DNA of 64,000 bases, taken from contig JAMOBJ010000008.1 in NCBI GenBank assembly GCA_039908095.1, positions 1 through 64,000 of the forward strand. The letters are read 5' to 3'. A program made the position numbers and the translations under genes. Positions 26,241 to 36,064 of this stretch are shown one piece after another. The notes beneath the pieces are model-generated. The model ran no database searches. It was not told where the DNA came from and worked only from the letters and a program-made list of their open reading frames with translations. Source of the DNA: Nitrospirae bacterium YQR-1. GTDB lineage: Bacteria > Nitrospirota > Thermodesulfovibrionia > Thermodesulfovibrionales > Magnetobacteriaceae. The stretch's first letter is position 1. The number at the start of each line of letters is the position of its first letter.

Positions 26241-27749
26241 CTATCTCTTTGTCAACAAAACTGTGGAGCCGCCTCTGACTCTGCCAACCAGTTGTATTAC
26301 ATAATCAGCACTACACAACACACACAAGAAGAAAGGAATAAAAGCAGGCAATCTGTAACGTGCCATTGCTAAGTAGTGGGCTGTTGCAACCAGAAAAACC
26401 ACCGTAGAAATTGAAAATATGAATAAAACAGTCTCTCTGCTACTTACCGCCGCAAAACCACTTTTTATCAGCTTATAAATATAGAACAACATTACTATCA
26501 TTAACGAGTAAAATGGTATTAAGCAAAATATCGTGTAGTATATAAAATCAGATAACTCATAGATCAACTTCATTTTCCAGTTTTTGTATGCCATGTCAGG
26601 ATATTCCTTATGATACTTTTTGATGACATCCGGGACATCGGATTTCTTAATTAGAAAAACCGCCGGAAACCAATAATAATCCCTGCCCGTAAATATTCTT
26701 TTCATGTTGTCATAAAGTACTTTCCTGAACTTATCAGGATGCTCTTTTATGTAAGCATAAGTAACAATTTTATACCCCCTGCTTAGTGCCAATTGTGCTT
26801 CATTTACAGTTTTCCCCTCTTTCAACAACTGAAGAAACAGCTCTCCCGTATATGCCGGTTCTTTCCATCTGTAGTATTTTGTGTCACTTTTATCTATCTC
26901 ATAATATACATAATTTAAGAAAATGGCACTCCCGTCATTTACCGAATTAACATACTCTCCCGTCAGGCGTTTCATTCTTAATACCTGTAAGGAAAATGAC
27001 ATCAGAATAATTAATATTACCAATACAAATACCACAGCATTCCTGTTGTTCTTTTTCACACCGGAGTAAACACTCAGCAAGACAAATATGGGTAAAAGAT
27101 ATGCCACCATGTTATTTCTGCCAAAACACAGCAAAAAACTGTAAACAACCAATCCCGTAACCACTAATAAAAAAACGCTTCTCTTAAGGCTCTCCAGCAG
27201 TGTCAACATTAAAATCAACATAAACAGAAACGACATAAGCCCGGCCATTACTAAGTCTATCCCTATCCCTGCTAAGAATACTATGAATGACGGGTTGTAA
27301 ATTATATAGATAGTAAATAAAATCCAGTTACGCTCTGAACACTCTTCTTTATAGAATATTTTCAACGATACAAATACACTTAGTGAAATCAGTAAAAATA
27401 CAAATATGTTAATCACATGGGCAGCCTTTATCATGTCTCCACCTGTGGCATAAGAGATACCCGACATCAGCAATGGATACGTATGTAAATAGGTCATTCC
27501 ATCTGTATAACTCCGGCTTTCAACATTAACCGGTATCGAATGGTACCCCATGTGCGGACTGAATTTTAAATCGCCAAAAATCTTGTAGTTCCTTGCCAAA
27601 TCTATAAAGGCATCAGCATCTGAGCCGTAACCTGCATAATTACTCCTGTTGCTGTCCTTTATATGATTTGCCAAACTAAAGGTAATAACGCACAGGGCTA
27701 AAACTATAGCCAGTTCTTTAAAATTTAAAAAACTATCGGATTTTATCAT
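26241..27749 (-). CDS. Multi-pass membrane protein, GT-C glycosyltransferase-like (paralogue 1)
   Basis: 502 residues with about ten hydrophobic helices and an N-terminal periplasmic loop containing G-Y-G-S-D-A-D and a T-Y-L-H-T-Y-P patch. It is closely related over its full length to the protein at 28967-30475, including identical length. The architecture suits GT-C enzymes using polyprenyl-phosphate sugars, but no diagnostic motif fixes the function. It starts immediately after the transaldolase stop on the same strand. Confidence 0.65.
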   Translation of the reverse strand: MIKSDSFLNFKELAIVLALCVITFSLANHIKDSNRSNYAGYGSDADAFIDLARNYKIFGDLKFSPHMGYHSIPVNVESRSYTDGMTYLHTYPLLMSGISYATGGDMIKAAHVINIFVFLLISLSVFVSLKIFYKEECSERNWILFTIYIIYNPSFIVFLAGIGIDLVMAGLMSFLFMLILMLTLLESLKRSVFLLVVTGLVVYSFLLCFGRNNMVAYLLPIFVLLSVYSGVKKNNRNAVVFVLVILIILMSFSLQVLRMKRLTGEYVNSVNDGSAIFLNYVYYEIDKSDTKYYRWKEPAYTGELFLQLLKEGKTVNEAQLALSRGYKIVTYAYIKEHPDKFRKVLYDNMKRIFTGRDYYWFPAVFLIKKSDVPDVIKKYHKEYPDMAYKNWKMKLIYELSDFIYYTIFCLIPFYSLMIVMLFYIYKLIKSGFAAVSSRETVLFIFSISTVVFLVATAHYLAMARYRLPAFIPFFLCVLCSADYVIQLVGRVRGGSTVLLTKR

Positions 27750-28883
27750 TTACCTCACAGGCCGTTTCCCCTCTATAAGATCAAGAAGTGAGTTAAATGC
27801 CTCTACAAACAAGCGTACCCCGTCATCCTCAAGTGTCGCAGTTACAACATCAAGGTTGATGTTTAAATCACTAATATCATCTAAAACCGCTGAGGCTTCA
27901 TCAAGGCCTCTGTCAATGGTTCTCTCAATTTTTCCATGGTCTTTAAAGGCCGTTACAGTCTCATGAGGCATAGTGTTAATTGTCTGGGGGCCTATGAGGG
28001 ACTCCACATACAAGCAATCACTGTAGGCAGGGTTCTTGGTGCTTGTGCTTGCCCACAAGAGCCGTTGCAGGCGCCCCCCACGCTGCTTTAATGCCAAAAA
28101 ACGCTCTGTCGAAAACAGTGCCACCATTGACTGGTAAGCACTTTTGGCATATGCCACAGCAGATTTACCCTTAAGGGACTCGATCCATTGTTTTTCATCG
28201 GGGTTGGTTGTGGCATTTATACGGGCATCAAATATTTTATCAATCGCTGTATCCATTCTACTTATAAAAAAGCTGGCTACTGAAGCCGTATTAGCTATAC
28301 TACGGCCTCTTTTTAAAGCCTCTTCAAGCCCTTCAATGTAAGCCATGGCCGTCTCTTCATACCTCTTGACTGAAAAAAGCAACGTTACGTTTACATTAAC
28401 TCCATTTGCCGTCAACTCCCTTATGGCCTCCACTCCCTCCTTTGTGGCCGGCACCTTTATCATTATATTGGCCATGTTGAGCCTTTTATATAGCTCCAAA
28501 GCTTCTGAAATCGTTGCCCCGGCATCATAGGCATAGTTTGGGTCAACCTCTATGCTTACATAACCATCCACCCCCTTGCTGGATTCATATATCGGATATA
28601 ACATTGTAGCTGCATCAATTATGTCTTTAGTCTCAAGGCTGTAGAATACCTCTTTTGAACTCACCCCGGGCTCTTTAAAAAGCTCCGACATCTGTGCATC
28701 ATACTCCTTGCCATCCCGTATAGATTTATAGAAAATACTTGGATTTGACGTAATTCCTAAGAGGCCGTCTTCATCCATCATTTTTTTTAATTGTCCGCTA
28801 CCTATAAACTCACGGCTTATGTTGTCGTACCAAAAACTCTGCCCGGCCATTTTCAACTCTGTCAGCGGATTTGTTTTTACCAT
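27750..28883 (-). CDS. tal: Transaldolase
   Basis: 377 residues, the long bacterial transaldolase type. Landmarks are G-I-T-S-N-P-S-I-F near the N-terminus, N-I-M-I-K-V-P-A-T with the Schiff-base Lys, N-V-T-L-L-F-S and R-L-L-W-A-S-T-S-T-K-N-P. It transfers a dihydroxyacetone unit in the pentose phosphate pathway. The frame extends six codons upstream, but the chosen ATG (28883) is well spaced from GGGGAGGG, which those extra codons would overlap. Confidence 0.93.
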   Translation of the reverse strand: MVKTNPLTELKMAGQSFWYDNISREFIGSGQLKKMMDEDGLLGITSNPSIFYKSIRDGKEYDAQMSELFKEPGVSSKEVFYSLETKDIIDAATMLYPIYESSKGVDGYVSIEVDPNYAYDAGATISEALELYKRLNMANIMIKVPATKEGVEAIRELTANGVNVNVTLLFSVKRYEETAMAYIEGLEEALKRGRSIANTASVASFFISRMDTAIDKIFDARINATTNPDEKQWIESLKGKSAVAYAKSAYQSMVALFSTERFLALKQRGGRLQRLLWASTSTKNPAYSDCLYVESLIGPQTINTMPHETVTAFKDHGKIERTIDRGLDEASAVLDDISDLNINLDVVTATLEDDGVRLFVEAFNSLLDLIEGKRPVR

Positions 28884-28966
28884 TAAACGTACCCTCCCCA
28901 ATGATTTTTTTTGTCACCTTATCTTCAATATTATTTTCATGATTATCTTCATCTTTAAAAACAATA

Positions 28967-30475
28967 TTACCCTCTCCATACAACAGGCTTCCTTCCGGCA
29001 ACCCTTCTAATGCAGTCTCCTATATAATCACATGTTTGTAAGACACATAAATATGACGTCAAAAAAACCGGCATCCTGTATCGTACCTCTGAAAGAAAAT
29101 ACGCTGTGGCTGCCATGAAAATTACCGATGAACAGGAAAATATAAATAAAATTGCCTCTCTTACTACGATTTTCTCAATACCGCCGTTTAACAGTTTAAC
29201 ACCATTGACTAAAATCACAATCACTAACGACCAAAATGGTAATAAACAATAAACAACATAATATACTCCATCAAAATATTTGTAGATTTGTCTGAATTTC
29301 TTGTCTTTATACGCCATGTCAGGATACACATCGAGATACGCCCTGATAGTGTCACTGTAGCCATGATATTTAATAAGAAATATGGCTGGAAACCAGTAAT
29401 AGTCCCTGTCTATAAATATTTTTTTCATGTTTTTATATAGTGATTTCCTAAATATATCAGGATGCTCTTTTATGTAAGTATATGATAGTTTTTTGAACTC
29501 CTTGCTTATCGACAACTGTGCCGCATTTTCGCTTTTACCGTCTCTTAATAGTTTAAGAAATAACTTATCATTATGAGCCGGCTCCTTCCACTTATAATAC
29601 ATCGTATCATTTTTGTCAATATTGTAAAAAACGTAATTTAAAAATAAATTATAGCCGCTGTGTATGGAATTAACATATTCACCGGTCAGGTGTTTCATTC
29701 TTGTTATTTGTATTGACATAGCTGCTAATATAATAAGTACCATTAAAATAAACACACTGAAAAGCCTCCTGTTTTTTTTGGTAAAAAAATAAACAGTAAG
29801 AAAAAAAAATATTGGTAAAATATATGCCACCATGTTATTTCTCCCAAAGCATAATAAAAAAGTGTAAAGGGCCAACCCGGCACTCATTATAACAAAGGAG
29901 CTCTTTCTGATGTTTTCGCTGAGCGTTAATAACAAAATCAACATCATTACAAATGACATGAGTCCGGTCATTACCATATCTATTCCTATTGAGGCCAGAA
30001 ACAGTATAAATGCCGGATTGAGCACTATATAAATTAAAAATAAAATCCGGTTACGCTTTGACGCCATGTCCTTATATAAAATCTTTATTGATATATATGC
30101 ACTACATGAAATTAATAAAAATAAAAAGATATTAATCACTCGTGCAGACTTTACCATGTCCCCGCCGGTTACATAAGAGACGCCTGAAATCAGCAACGGA
30201 TACGCATGTAAATAGGTTAAACAATCCGTATAGTTACTGCTTTTTAAACTAAGTGAAACTGCATGGTAGCCGATATCAGGGCTGAACTTTAAATCACCAA
30301 ATATTTTGTAGTTTTTAGCCAAATCCAGATAAATATTTACATCGGAGCCGTACCCTCCATAATTATTCTCATTATTATCTTTCATTTGACCGGATAAAAA
30401 CAGAGTTAAAACACATAAGAGTGCAACCATTGCCAGCTCTTTGAAGTTCAGCAGATTATCAGATTTAATCATCAT
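28967..30475 (-). CDS. Multi-pass membrane protein, GT-C glycosyltransferase-like (paralogue 2)
   Basis: 502 residues, same helix layout and conserved patches as the protein at 26241-27749 (N-Y-A/G-G-Y-G-S-D, D-G/C-L/M-T-Y-L-H, R-D-Y-Y-W-F-P-A). The two copies sit on the same strand with the transaldolase gene between them, which points to local duplication. It is probably a surface-glycan membrane enzyme; the substrate is unknown. Two in-frame ATGs at the start are not separable by ribosome site. Confidence 0.65.
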   Translation of the reverse strand: MMIKSDNLLNFKELAMVALLCVLTLFLSGQMKDNNENNYGGYGSDVNIYLDLAKNYKIFGDLKFSPDIGYHAVSLSLKSSNYTDCLTYLHAYPLLISGVSYVTGGDMVKSARVINIFLFLLISCSAYISIKILYKDMASKRNRILFLIYIVLNPAFILFLASIGIDMVMTGLMSFVMMLILLLTLSENIRKSSFVIMSAGLALYTFLLCFGRNNMVAYILPIFFFLTVYFFTKKNRRLFSVFILMVLIILAAMSIQITRMKHLTGEYVNSIHSGYNLFLNYVFYNIDKNDTMYYKWKEPAHNDKLFLKLLRDGKSENAAQLSISKEFKKLSYTYIKEHPDIFRKSLYKNMKKIFIDRDYYWFPAIFLIKYHGYSDTIRAYLDVYPDMAYKDKKFRQIYKYFDGVYYVVYCLLPFWSLVIVILVNGVKLLNGGIEKIVVREAILFIFSCSSVIFMAATAYFLSEVRYRMPVFLTSYLCVLQTCDYIGDCIRRVAGRKPVVWRG

Positions 30476-30779
30476 TTTTAAAGACCGCTAATGGGGCAGT
30501 AAACAGAACTAAAAACACGGTAATACCAGGGTTGAAACCAAAAATATAGTAAGTGGAAGGACTCCATCCTTCCCCTTAAACCCCATCCTGCGAGGGAAAC
30601 AATTCCCCTTGCCCCCCGTTTCTCAGAGTTTAGAGGGTTCACCTTAAACTTTACCGGCAATGTAGTCCCTTTTTTATTTAAAAATTTAAACTATATCTAT
30701 GAATGCAGCCTGAGATAAATCCATCTCCATTATATGCTCCGGCTTATTCAGGTACTATTTTTTAACATAAAACCACTGA
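30476..30779. other. Intergenic region without a supported gene
   Basis: A 304-base gap. It contains a perfect 7-pair hairpin GGAAGGA (30555-30561)/TCCTTCC (30567-30573), possibly a weak terminator for the minus-strand gene ending at 30780, and little else. A 60-codon open frame here has low-complexity sequence and no ribosome site. Confidence 0.4.
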
Positions 30780-32156
30780 TTATTTCAACGGGCAGCTCCT
30801 TATGCGGGCTATAATCTGAAGCAGTCCATATCCTCCAAAAATTGAAATAACCGGCATAACCGGATGTCTGAATCTGCCGTAGCCGGTTACCCCACCACTT
30901 AGCAATATAAAGTATGCCAAAACGATAAACATAAAAATGCAGGCGGCATCCGTCTTTTTCATGTTTACCACCCCCCCCACCATAAAGACATAACAGAGGA
31001 TAAGCAGCAAACCCAAAAATACATTGGCGGCAAATAAAAGCGGCGCATCCGATGCGGCATTCTTTAGCACTTTTACCGGAGACAAGTCCAGAGTGCCGCC
31101 GAAAATATCCTTCTTCCCCTTGTAGCTAAACAACTCGGCATATTCAGTTGCTCCGGGGGAAAACAACACCGCCGCTATCCCTTTTATGTATATGACTGCA
31201 AAAGTGCCTACATTATCACTTAACGTCTTCAGTGCTTGTCTTTGCATATAAGCAAAGCCGCTGGCATAATCAAGCCCTTGTTCTGCAACTATTCTTTTAA
31301 ATATTTTCTCTTCCGTATCCTGTACCTGATAGAATGGAAGTTTTTCATTTTTAGCCATCACTGATACCCTGTGGTAGAAATAAAGATTAAAATCAGATAC
31401 GGATGAAAAACGCCCATAGCCGGTTTCTTTGAGATTCCTCATCTGCCATATGCCTGTTAACAACAGTGAAACGAAAAGCATGAGTGCTAAATTGATGATT
31501 AACCGTTTCTTCTCCTTCTGAGTTTTTGAAAAAACTATGTAAATGCCCTGCAATATCACTGCAAATATGGAAAGATACAAAGCCACAGGGCGTATATACG
31601 AACATATGGCGGCAAAGAGGCCGGCGGCAAGCGCATATCCGGCTGTGGGGTTTTTTATAAGCTTTATAGCAAGAAAAAGAAAACACATGAGAGTGAAAGT
31701 AAACAGAGTTTCAGTAAGTAAAATTAACGAATATACAACAGATAGGGGCTCAGAGGCATAAAGAAAGGCGGATGCCGCAGCTACCGCTTTATCTTCAAAA
31801 ATAATAAGGGCACTCTTAAAGACAAGATACACAGTCAGCGCACTCAGAAGGATTTGGATAAGTATCGTGGTAATTTCCACATGTGAGGACAGCAGTCCTG
31901 GAATAAGGAAAACAGGATAAGCCGGAGTTCTGAAAACTTCAGGGCTGTGGGCGTTGCTGAAGGAGTGGGAGAAAAGCAGCTGTTTTGCCAAAGCCAAATA
32001 TGGGGGCGTGTCGGAGCGGGTAAAAACCGCCGGAGTCTCCGACATTAACCATGCCGGCAGAAAAACAGACAGACGTACAACAAGACAAAACAATACTATA
32101 TGCCACGGGCGTGCTTTTTTCCAAAAACCCCCTGAAATTATTGTCCTGTTCTTCAA
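30780..32156 (-). CDS. GT-C family membrane glycosyltransferase (ArnT/PMT-like)
   Basis: 458 residues with about eleven membrane segments. The first periplasmic loop carries S-D-T-P-P-Y-L…S-F-S…P-E-V-F-R-T-P-A-Y-P-V-F-L, typical of the dolichyl-phosphate-mannose/ArnT-like transferases that move a sugar from a polyprenyl carrier. The TTG start follows directly on the stop of the GT2 gene upstream, which probably makes the polyprenyl-phosphate sugar it uses. Confidence 0.8.
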   Translation of the reverse strand: MKNRTIISGGFWKKARPWHIVLFCLVVRLSVFLPAWLMSETPAVFTRSDTPPYLALAKQLLFSHSFSNAHSPEVFRTPAYPVFLIPGLLSSHVEITTILIQILLSALTVYLVFKSALIIFEDKAVAAASAFLYASEPLSVVYSLILLTETLFTFTLMCFLFLAIKLIKNPTAGYALAAGLFAAICSYIRPVALYLSIFAVILQGIYIVFSKTQKEKKRLIINLALMLFVSLLLTGIWQMRNLKETGYGRFSSVSDFNLYFYHRVSVMAKNEKLPFYQVQDTEEKIFKRIVAEQGLDYASGFAYMQRQALKTLSDNVGTFAVIYIKGIAAVLFSPGATEYAELFSYKGKKDIFGGTLDLSPVKVLKNAASDAPLLFAANVFLGLLLILCYVFMVGGVVNMKKTDAACIFMFIVLAYFILLSGGVTGYGRFRHPVMPVISIFGGYGLLQIIARIRSCPLK

Positions 32157-32849
32157 TTAAGCAAAAAGGTTATACCTGATTATACAGTAGATGGCTCTGA
32201 TACCGTCTTTCCAGTTGATTTTTTTACCTTCAGCGTATGTGCGGCCATAGTACGATATAGGGACTTCATAAATTTTCAGGTTCTTTTTAGCGATTTTTGC
32301 GGTAAATTCCGGTTCAAAACCGAAGCGGTTTTCCACAAGCTTTATGCCCTCAAGTATCTCCCTGCGGAAGACCTTATAGCAGGTTTCCATATCGGTAAGG
32401 TTAATGTTTGTAAGCATGTTTGAAAGCATGGTTAAAATTTTATTTCCAATGTAGTGCCAGTAGTAGAGAACTCTGTGCGGGCCTCCCAGAAACCTTGAGC
32501 CATAGACAACATCGGCCACACCCTGCTCTATCGGAGTCAGAAGTTTTGGGTACTCATTTGGGTCATACTCCATATCGGCATCCTGAATTATGATTACATC
32601 ACCGGTTGCAGTCTCAAAACCGGTACGAAGGGCCGCTCCCTTACCCAAATTCCGGCTGTGGTAGGATACCTTTACAGAGTCTCCGTTTTGAACTTGTTTT
32701 AAATATTCCCTTGAGCCGTCCGTTGAGCAGTCATCCACTATGACAATCTCTCTTTCCATATTCCCTAACGGGGCGTTTTCCACCCGCCTGATTATCTCCG
32801 CTATGGTTTTCAGCTCGTTATATATCGGTATCACTATGGATGCCTTCAA
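32157..32849 (-). CDS. Family 2 glycosyltransferase, polyprenyl-phosphate-sugar synthase type
   Basis: 230 residues. The GT-A fold is shown by [18 protein letters not shown] and the D-A-D-M-E-Y metal site; K-G-A-A-L-R-T-G-F and D-x-x-T/M-C-Y-K-V-F match DPM1-like enzymes. There is no membrane tail. It likely charges polyprenyl phosphate for the adjacent GT-C enzyme. The TTG start is 5 bases after GGAGGCGGGA. Confidence 0.88.
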   Translation of the reverse strand: MKASIVIPIYNELKTIAEIIRRVENAPLGNMEREIVIVDDCSTDGSREYLKQVQNGDSVKVSYHSRNLGKGAALRTGFETATGDVIIIQDADMEYDPNEYPKLLTPIEQGVADVVYGSRFLGGPHRVLYYWHYIGNKILTMLSNMLTNINLTDMETCYKVFRREILEGIKLVENRFGFEPEFTAKIAKKNLKIYEVPISYYGRTYAEGKKINWKDGIRAIYCIIRYNLFA

Positions 32850-32940
32850 ATTCCCGCCTCCTTCACTGTGCCAACTCTCTTTTATAACCTCAGAGTGTAG
32901 TAATTATAATAAATTAAATCTGTAAAAGGTCAATGATTCT

Positions 32941-34521
32941 TTAATTTTCCCTGCCGGTGTTTTCATATAGCATCATATACAGGAAAAACTTCTCGCTCTT
33001 TACAATGCTCTTTGTGAATTGCTTTAACGGAACCAGCCTGTAGTGCCGTAGCTCATAGTTTTTAACAGGACTGTTAAAGACAAGTAAGACGTCAGACCTA
33101 ACGGACTTCATATAACTCTGCGTAACCTTTAGTACGTCAACCGCCTCAGTTCTTTTTTCCGCCCTCCAAACGGTAAATGTACCCATTTTGCCTGGTACAG
33201 GGTAAAAGAAAGGTCTGTCAAGGTATGCCGACACTCCGCTGGAGGCAAAATCCCAGAAACCGGATATCGGCATATTTTGCCAGTTGTTTTGCTTTATGTA
33301 GTTTGCCGCTTCCTTACTTTCCGAAAACTGGTATATGTAATCAAGCGTATTTGCTATTAATGCACTAATTACTCCTGCTGAAAATATGACAACCGTGAAG
33401 CGGTTTTTATTTCTCTCAAAAAAATCTAAAAACACATTGAAAGAAGTTTTTTTTGTGAACTCCGCTGAAGTGTAATAACCAGCTATCCACAGAGTGCTGA
33501 CAAATGCAAAATAATAATGTGCCTTGTGGCGCAGCGAGCCCTCATAAAAAATGTAACCAAACGCTGTAACTCCTACTATGGCGGTAATGTAATAAAAAAC
33601 GGCTGTTTTTTTCCTCAACACAATGAACAGCGGAAACAGAAACAACACAAAGGAGGCAAACATCCTTAAAATGTATCTCGTTTCTCTTTGTACAGGCAAG
33701 TAGCTTAAAATATTCGTTCCTAAAAAAGTCATTTCAATGCGAGGTACGGGTATAAAAACATTCCACATTTCTGAAATCTGATCCTCTATTCTTCCTGCAA
33801 TGTCAGTGTTAATAAGCACCGGATTGTACCAGTAGGAATCAGATGGAGGCGTCATTTGAATTAATGAAAGAACAAGTCCCGCCGTAAAAATTAAAAGTGA
33901 TATGTAAAACCGTCCCGTCCTGTAAACACTGTAATCCTTCATAAGCACGGGTTCAATAAAAATAGTGGCTGCAAGGGCTATTGCCAATATTGTTGAGAGG
34001 GCATTACACTGGCACATTAAAAATAAAACGGCAGAGAGCATTATGTAATTTCTGTTTTTTAAGTCCTTACCGAAACATGCACAGAAAATGAAAAGAAATA
34101 AGGTACCGATAGCATAGTTTCTGCTTATTGTTGCAAATTCAAAGAAAGGGAAGTAACCGAAAATAAACAGTGTTCTTAGAAGTTTACTAAAGGGGGCAAA
34201 GCGTAAAAATATGAATGCTGAAACTGTGGCAATAAGGAGATGAACCGCTTGCATAGCAGCCGGATTTCGTGTTATTTTAGTCAACGGATAAAGAATCAGA
34301 TGCCAGAGCATGGGATGGCCCTGATAGCGCATGTTTTCAACAAGTCCATCAAGTGAGGCGGCGTCCCGGGCTATCATCCAGGCCTCAAGCTCATCACGCC
34401 ACATCTCGTGGTGCACAATGTTAAAAAGAGTAAGAATAAAGAAAGCAAGGGTACAAATATATACAAATCTCAGATTATTATGTGTATCGTCCATAGTTTC
34501 CTGCTTATTGCTCATTCTCAC
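32941..34521 (-). CDS. Multi-pass GT-C-like membrane protein (tandem paralogue C)
   Basis: 526 residues with about ten membrane helices. Conserved patches shared with the next two genes include H-H-E-M-W-R-D-E-L near residue 45, Y-Q/E-G-H-P, F-I-F-L-R-F-A-P-F and C-Q-C-N-A/P-L-S. The acidic D-E in the first outer loop fits the GT-C catalytic position. The C-terminal third is a soluble domain. The GTG start overlaps the stop of the upstream paralogue by 4 bases; an ATG two codons in is possible. Confidence 0.7.
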   Translation of the reverse strand: MRMSNKQETMDDTHNNLRFVYICTLAFFILTLFNIVHHEMWRDELEAWMIARDAASLDGLVENMRYQGHPMLWHLILYPLTKITRNPAAMQAVHLLIATVSAFIFLRFAPFSKLLRTLFIFGYFPFFEFATISRNYAIGTLFLFIFCACFGKDLKNRNYIMLSAVLFLMCQCNALSTILAIALAATIFIEPVLMKDYSVYRTGRFYISLLIFTAGLVLSLIQMTPPSDSYWYNPVLINTDIAGRIEDQISEMWNVFIPVPRIEMTFLGTNILSYLPVQRETRYILRMFASFVLFLFPLFIVLRKKTAVFYYITAIVGVTAFGYIFYEGSLRHKAHYYFAFVSTLWIAGYYTSAEFTKKTSFNVFLDFFERNKNRFTVVIFSAGVISALIANTLDYIYQFSESKEAANYIKQNNWQNMPISGFWDFASSGVSAYLDRPFFYPVPGKMGTFTVWRAEKRTEAVDVLKVTQSYMKSVRSDVLLVFNSPVKNYELRHYRLVPLKQFTKSIVKSEKFFLYMMLYENTGREN

Positions 34522-36062
34522 TCATATCTCATTATGTAGAGATAGAAATTCTCATCGGTCACAATGTTGTTTGTGAACTCTTTGAGTGGAATTAATCTGT
34601 ATTGTTGAATGTCATAGTATTTTGCAGGGGTGTTTAATACGACTAAAATGTCCGACCTTACAGTACTACAGTACTTCTCAATATTTCTTAGTACATCGTC
34701 CTGTTTAAATTTCCGCGTATTCCAGACAGTGAAGGAGCCGGTTTTATCAGTAACAGCGGAATAAAATGGTTTGCCAAGATATGCTGCCACTGCGTTTACT
34801 GCAAAATCATGGTGGCCGGCAACAGGCATACTCTGTAAATTGTTTTGCTTTATATAATAAGCGGTCTCCTTACTTCCTGAAAAAGGATAAATGCAATCAA
34901 GAGTGTTGGCTATTGCTCCTGCGATAACCCCAACCAAAAAAATTACTGTAATATATGTGTTTTTATTTCTTTCAAAAAAACTAAAGAACGGGCTAAGGGA
35001 GCGGTTCTCTGCTGGATAATAGTTGTGAAGCCACAAGGCTGAGACAAATACAAAGTAATAATGTGCATTGTGACGCAGCATGCCCTCATGAAATATGTAG
35101 CCAAAGACAAACAGCCCTGCCACTGCTGTTGCGTAGTAAAAAGCCGGCATTGTTTTTCTGAATAAAATAAAAAGAGGGACCATAAATAACCCTAAAGAAA
35201 AAATCAACCTCAGGACATATCGTATTTCTTTCTGAACAGGTAAATAACTGAGAAAATTTGTATGCCAAAAATCCATTTGAATACGAGGGATAGGTACAAA
35301 AACATTCCAAAATCTTGAAATCTGATTAGCTATCCTCTGTGGTATGACGGCATCAAAAACAAATGGGTTGAAACTGTTTGTATCCGCAGGGGGGATCATT
35401 TGAGTTATCGAAATAATAAGTCCCGCAGCAAAAATTAGAATCGATACATAAAAGTTTACCGGCTTGTAAACTGTGAAATTCTTCAATAACAAGGGTTCAA
35501 GAAAAACGGTGATTGCAAGGGCTATTGCCAACACTGCTGATAGTGGATTACACTGGCACATTAAAAATAGAATTGCCGACAGAAAGAGATAATTTCTGTT
35601 CTTTAAATCTTCTCCATAACAAGCACAGAAAATAAAAAGAAATAAAATCCCGACGGCATAGTTTCTGCTTATCGTTGCATACTCAAAAAAAGGGAAATAA
35701 CCGAATATGAACAGTCCCCTTAAGAGTTTGTTAAAAGGGGCAAACCTTAAAAAAATGAATGCTGAAAGTGTGGCAATAAACAGATGAACCATTTGCATAG
35801 CGGCCGGATTTGCCGTTAAATGCTTAACAAGATAAAGAATAATAAACCACAGGGAGGGATGTCCCTCGTATCTAATATTTACAAAAAGCTCCGGAAAGGA
35901 ATTGGCCGACAGAGCTATCGACCATGCCTGAAGTTCATCACGCCACATCTCATGGTGCAGAATATTAAAGAGGGCAAGAATAAAAAAAACTAAGGTACAG
36001 GTATAAATATATTTTAAGTCGTTATTAGTGTTTTCCATATTTTTATTTAGATTATGCGTCAA
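34518..36062 (-). CDS. Multi-pass GT-C-like membrane protein (tandem paralogue B)
   Basis: 514 residues, middle member of the three tandem copies, with the same membrane layout and H-H-E-M-W-R-D-E-L-Q-A-W motif. The listed TTG start is 2 bases after the upstream paralogue's stop; the ATG eight codons later (36038) begins M-E-N-T-N-N-D and aligns better with the other copies, but neither has a clear ribosome site. Function beyond a probable polyprenyl-linked glycosyltransferase is unknown. Confidence 0.7.
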   Translation of the reverse strand: MTHNLNKNMENTNNDLKYIYTCTLVFFILALFNILHHEMWRDELQAWSIALSANSFPELFVNIRYEGHPSLWFIILYLVKHLTANPAAMQMVHLFIATLSAFIFLRFAPFNKLLRGLFIFGYFPFFEYATISRNYAVGILFLFIFCACYGEDLKNRNYLFLSAILFLMCQCNPLSAVLAIALAITVFLEPLLLKNFTVYKPVNFYVSILIFAAGLIISITQMIPPADTNSFNPFVFDAVIPQRIANQISRFWNVFVPIPRIQMDFWHTNFLSYLPVQKEIRYVLRLIFSLGLFMVPLFILFRKTMPAFYYATAVAGLFVFGYIFHEGMLRHNAHYYFVFVSALWLHNYYPAENRSLSPFFSFFERNKNTYITVIFLVGVIAGAIANTLDCIYPFSGSKETAYYIKQNNLQSMPVAGHHDFAVNAVAAYLGKPFYSAVTDKTGSFTVWNTRKFKQDDVLRNIEKYCSTVRSDILVVLNTPAKYYDIQQYRLIPLKEFTNNIVTDENFYLYIMRYE

Positions 36063-36064
36063 GG

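Noticed and set aside
28810-29001. 63-codon minus-strand frame between transaldolase and the 502-residue membrane protein
   Set aside because: It overlaps both neighbours in another frame and has low-complexity charged sequence.
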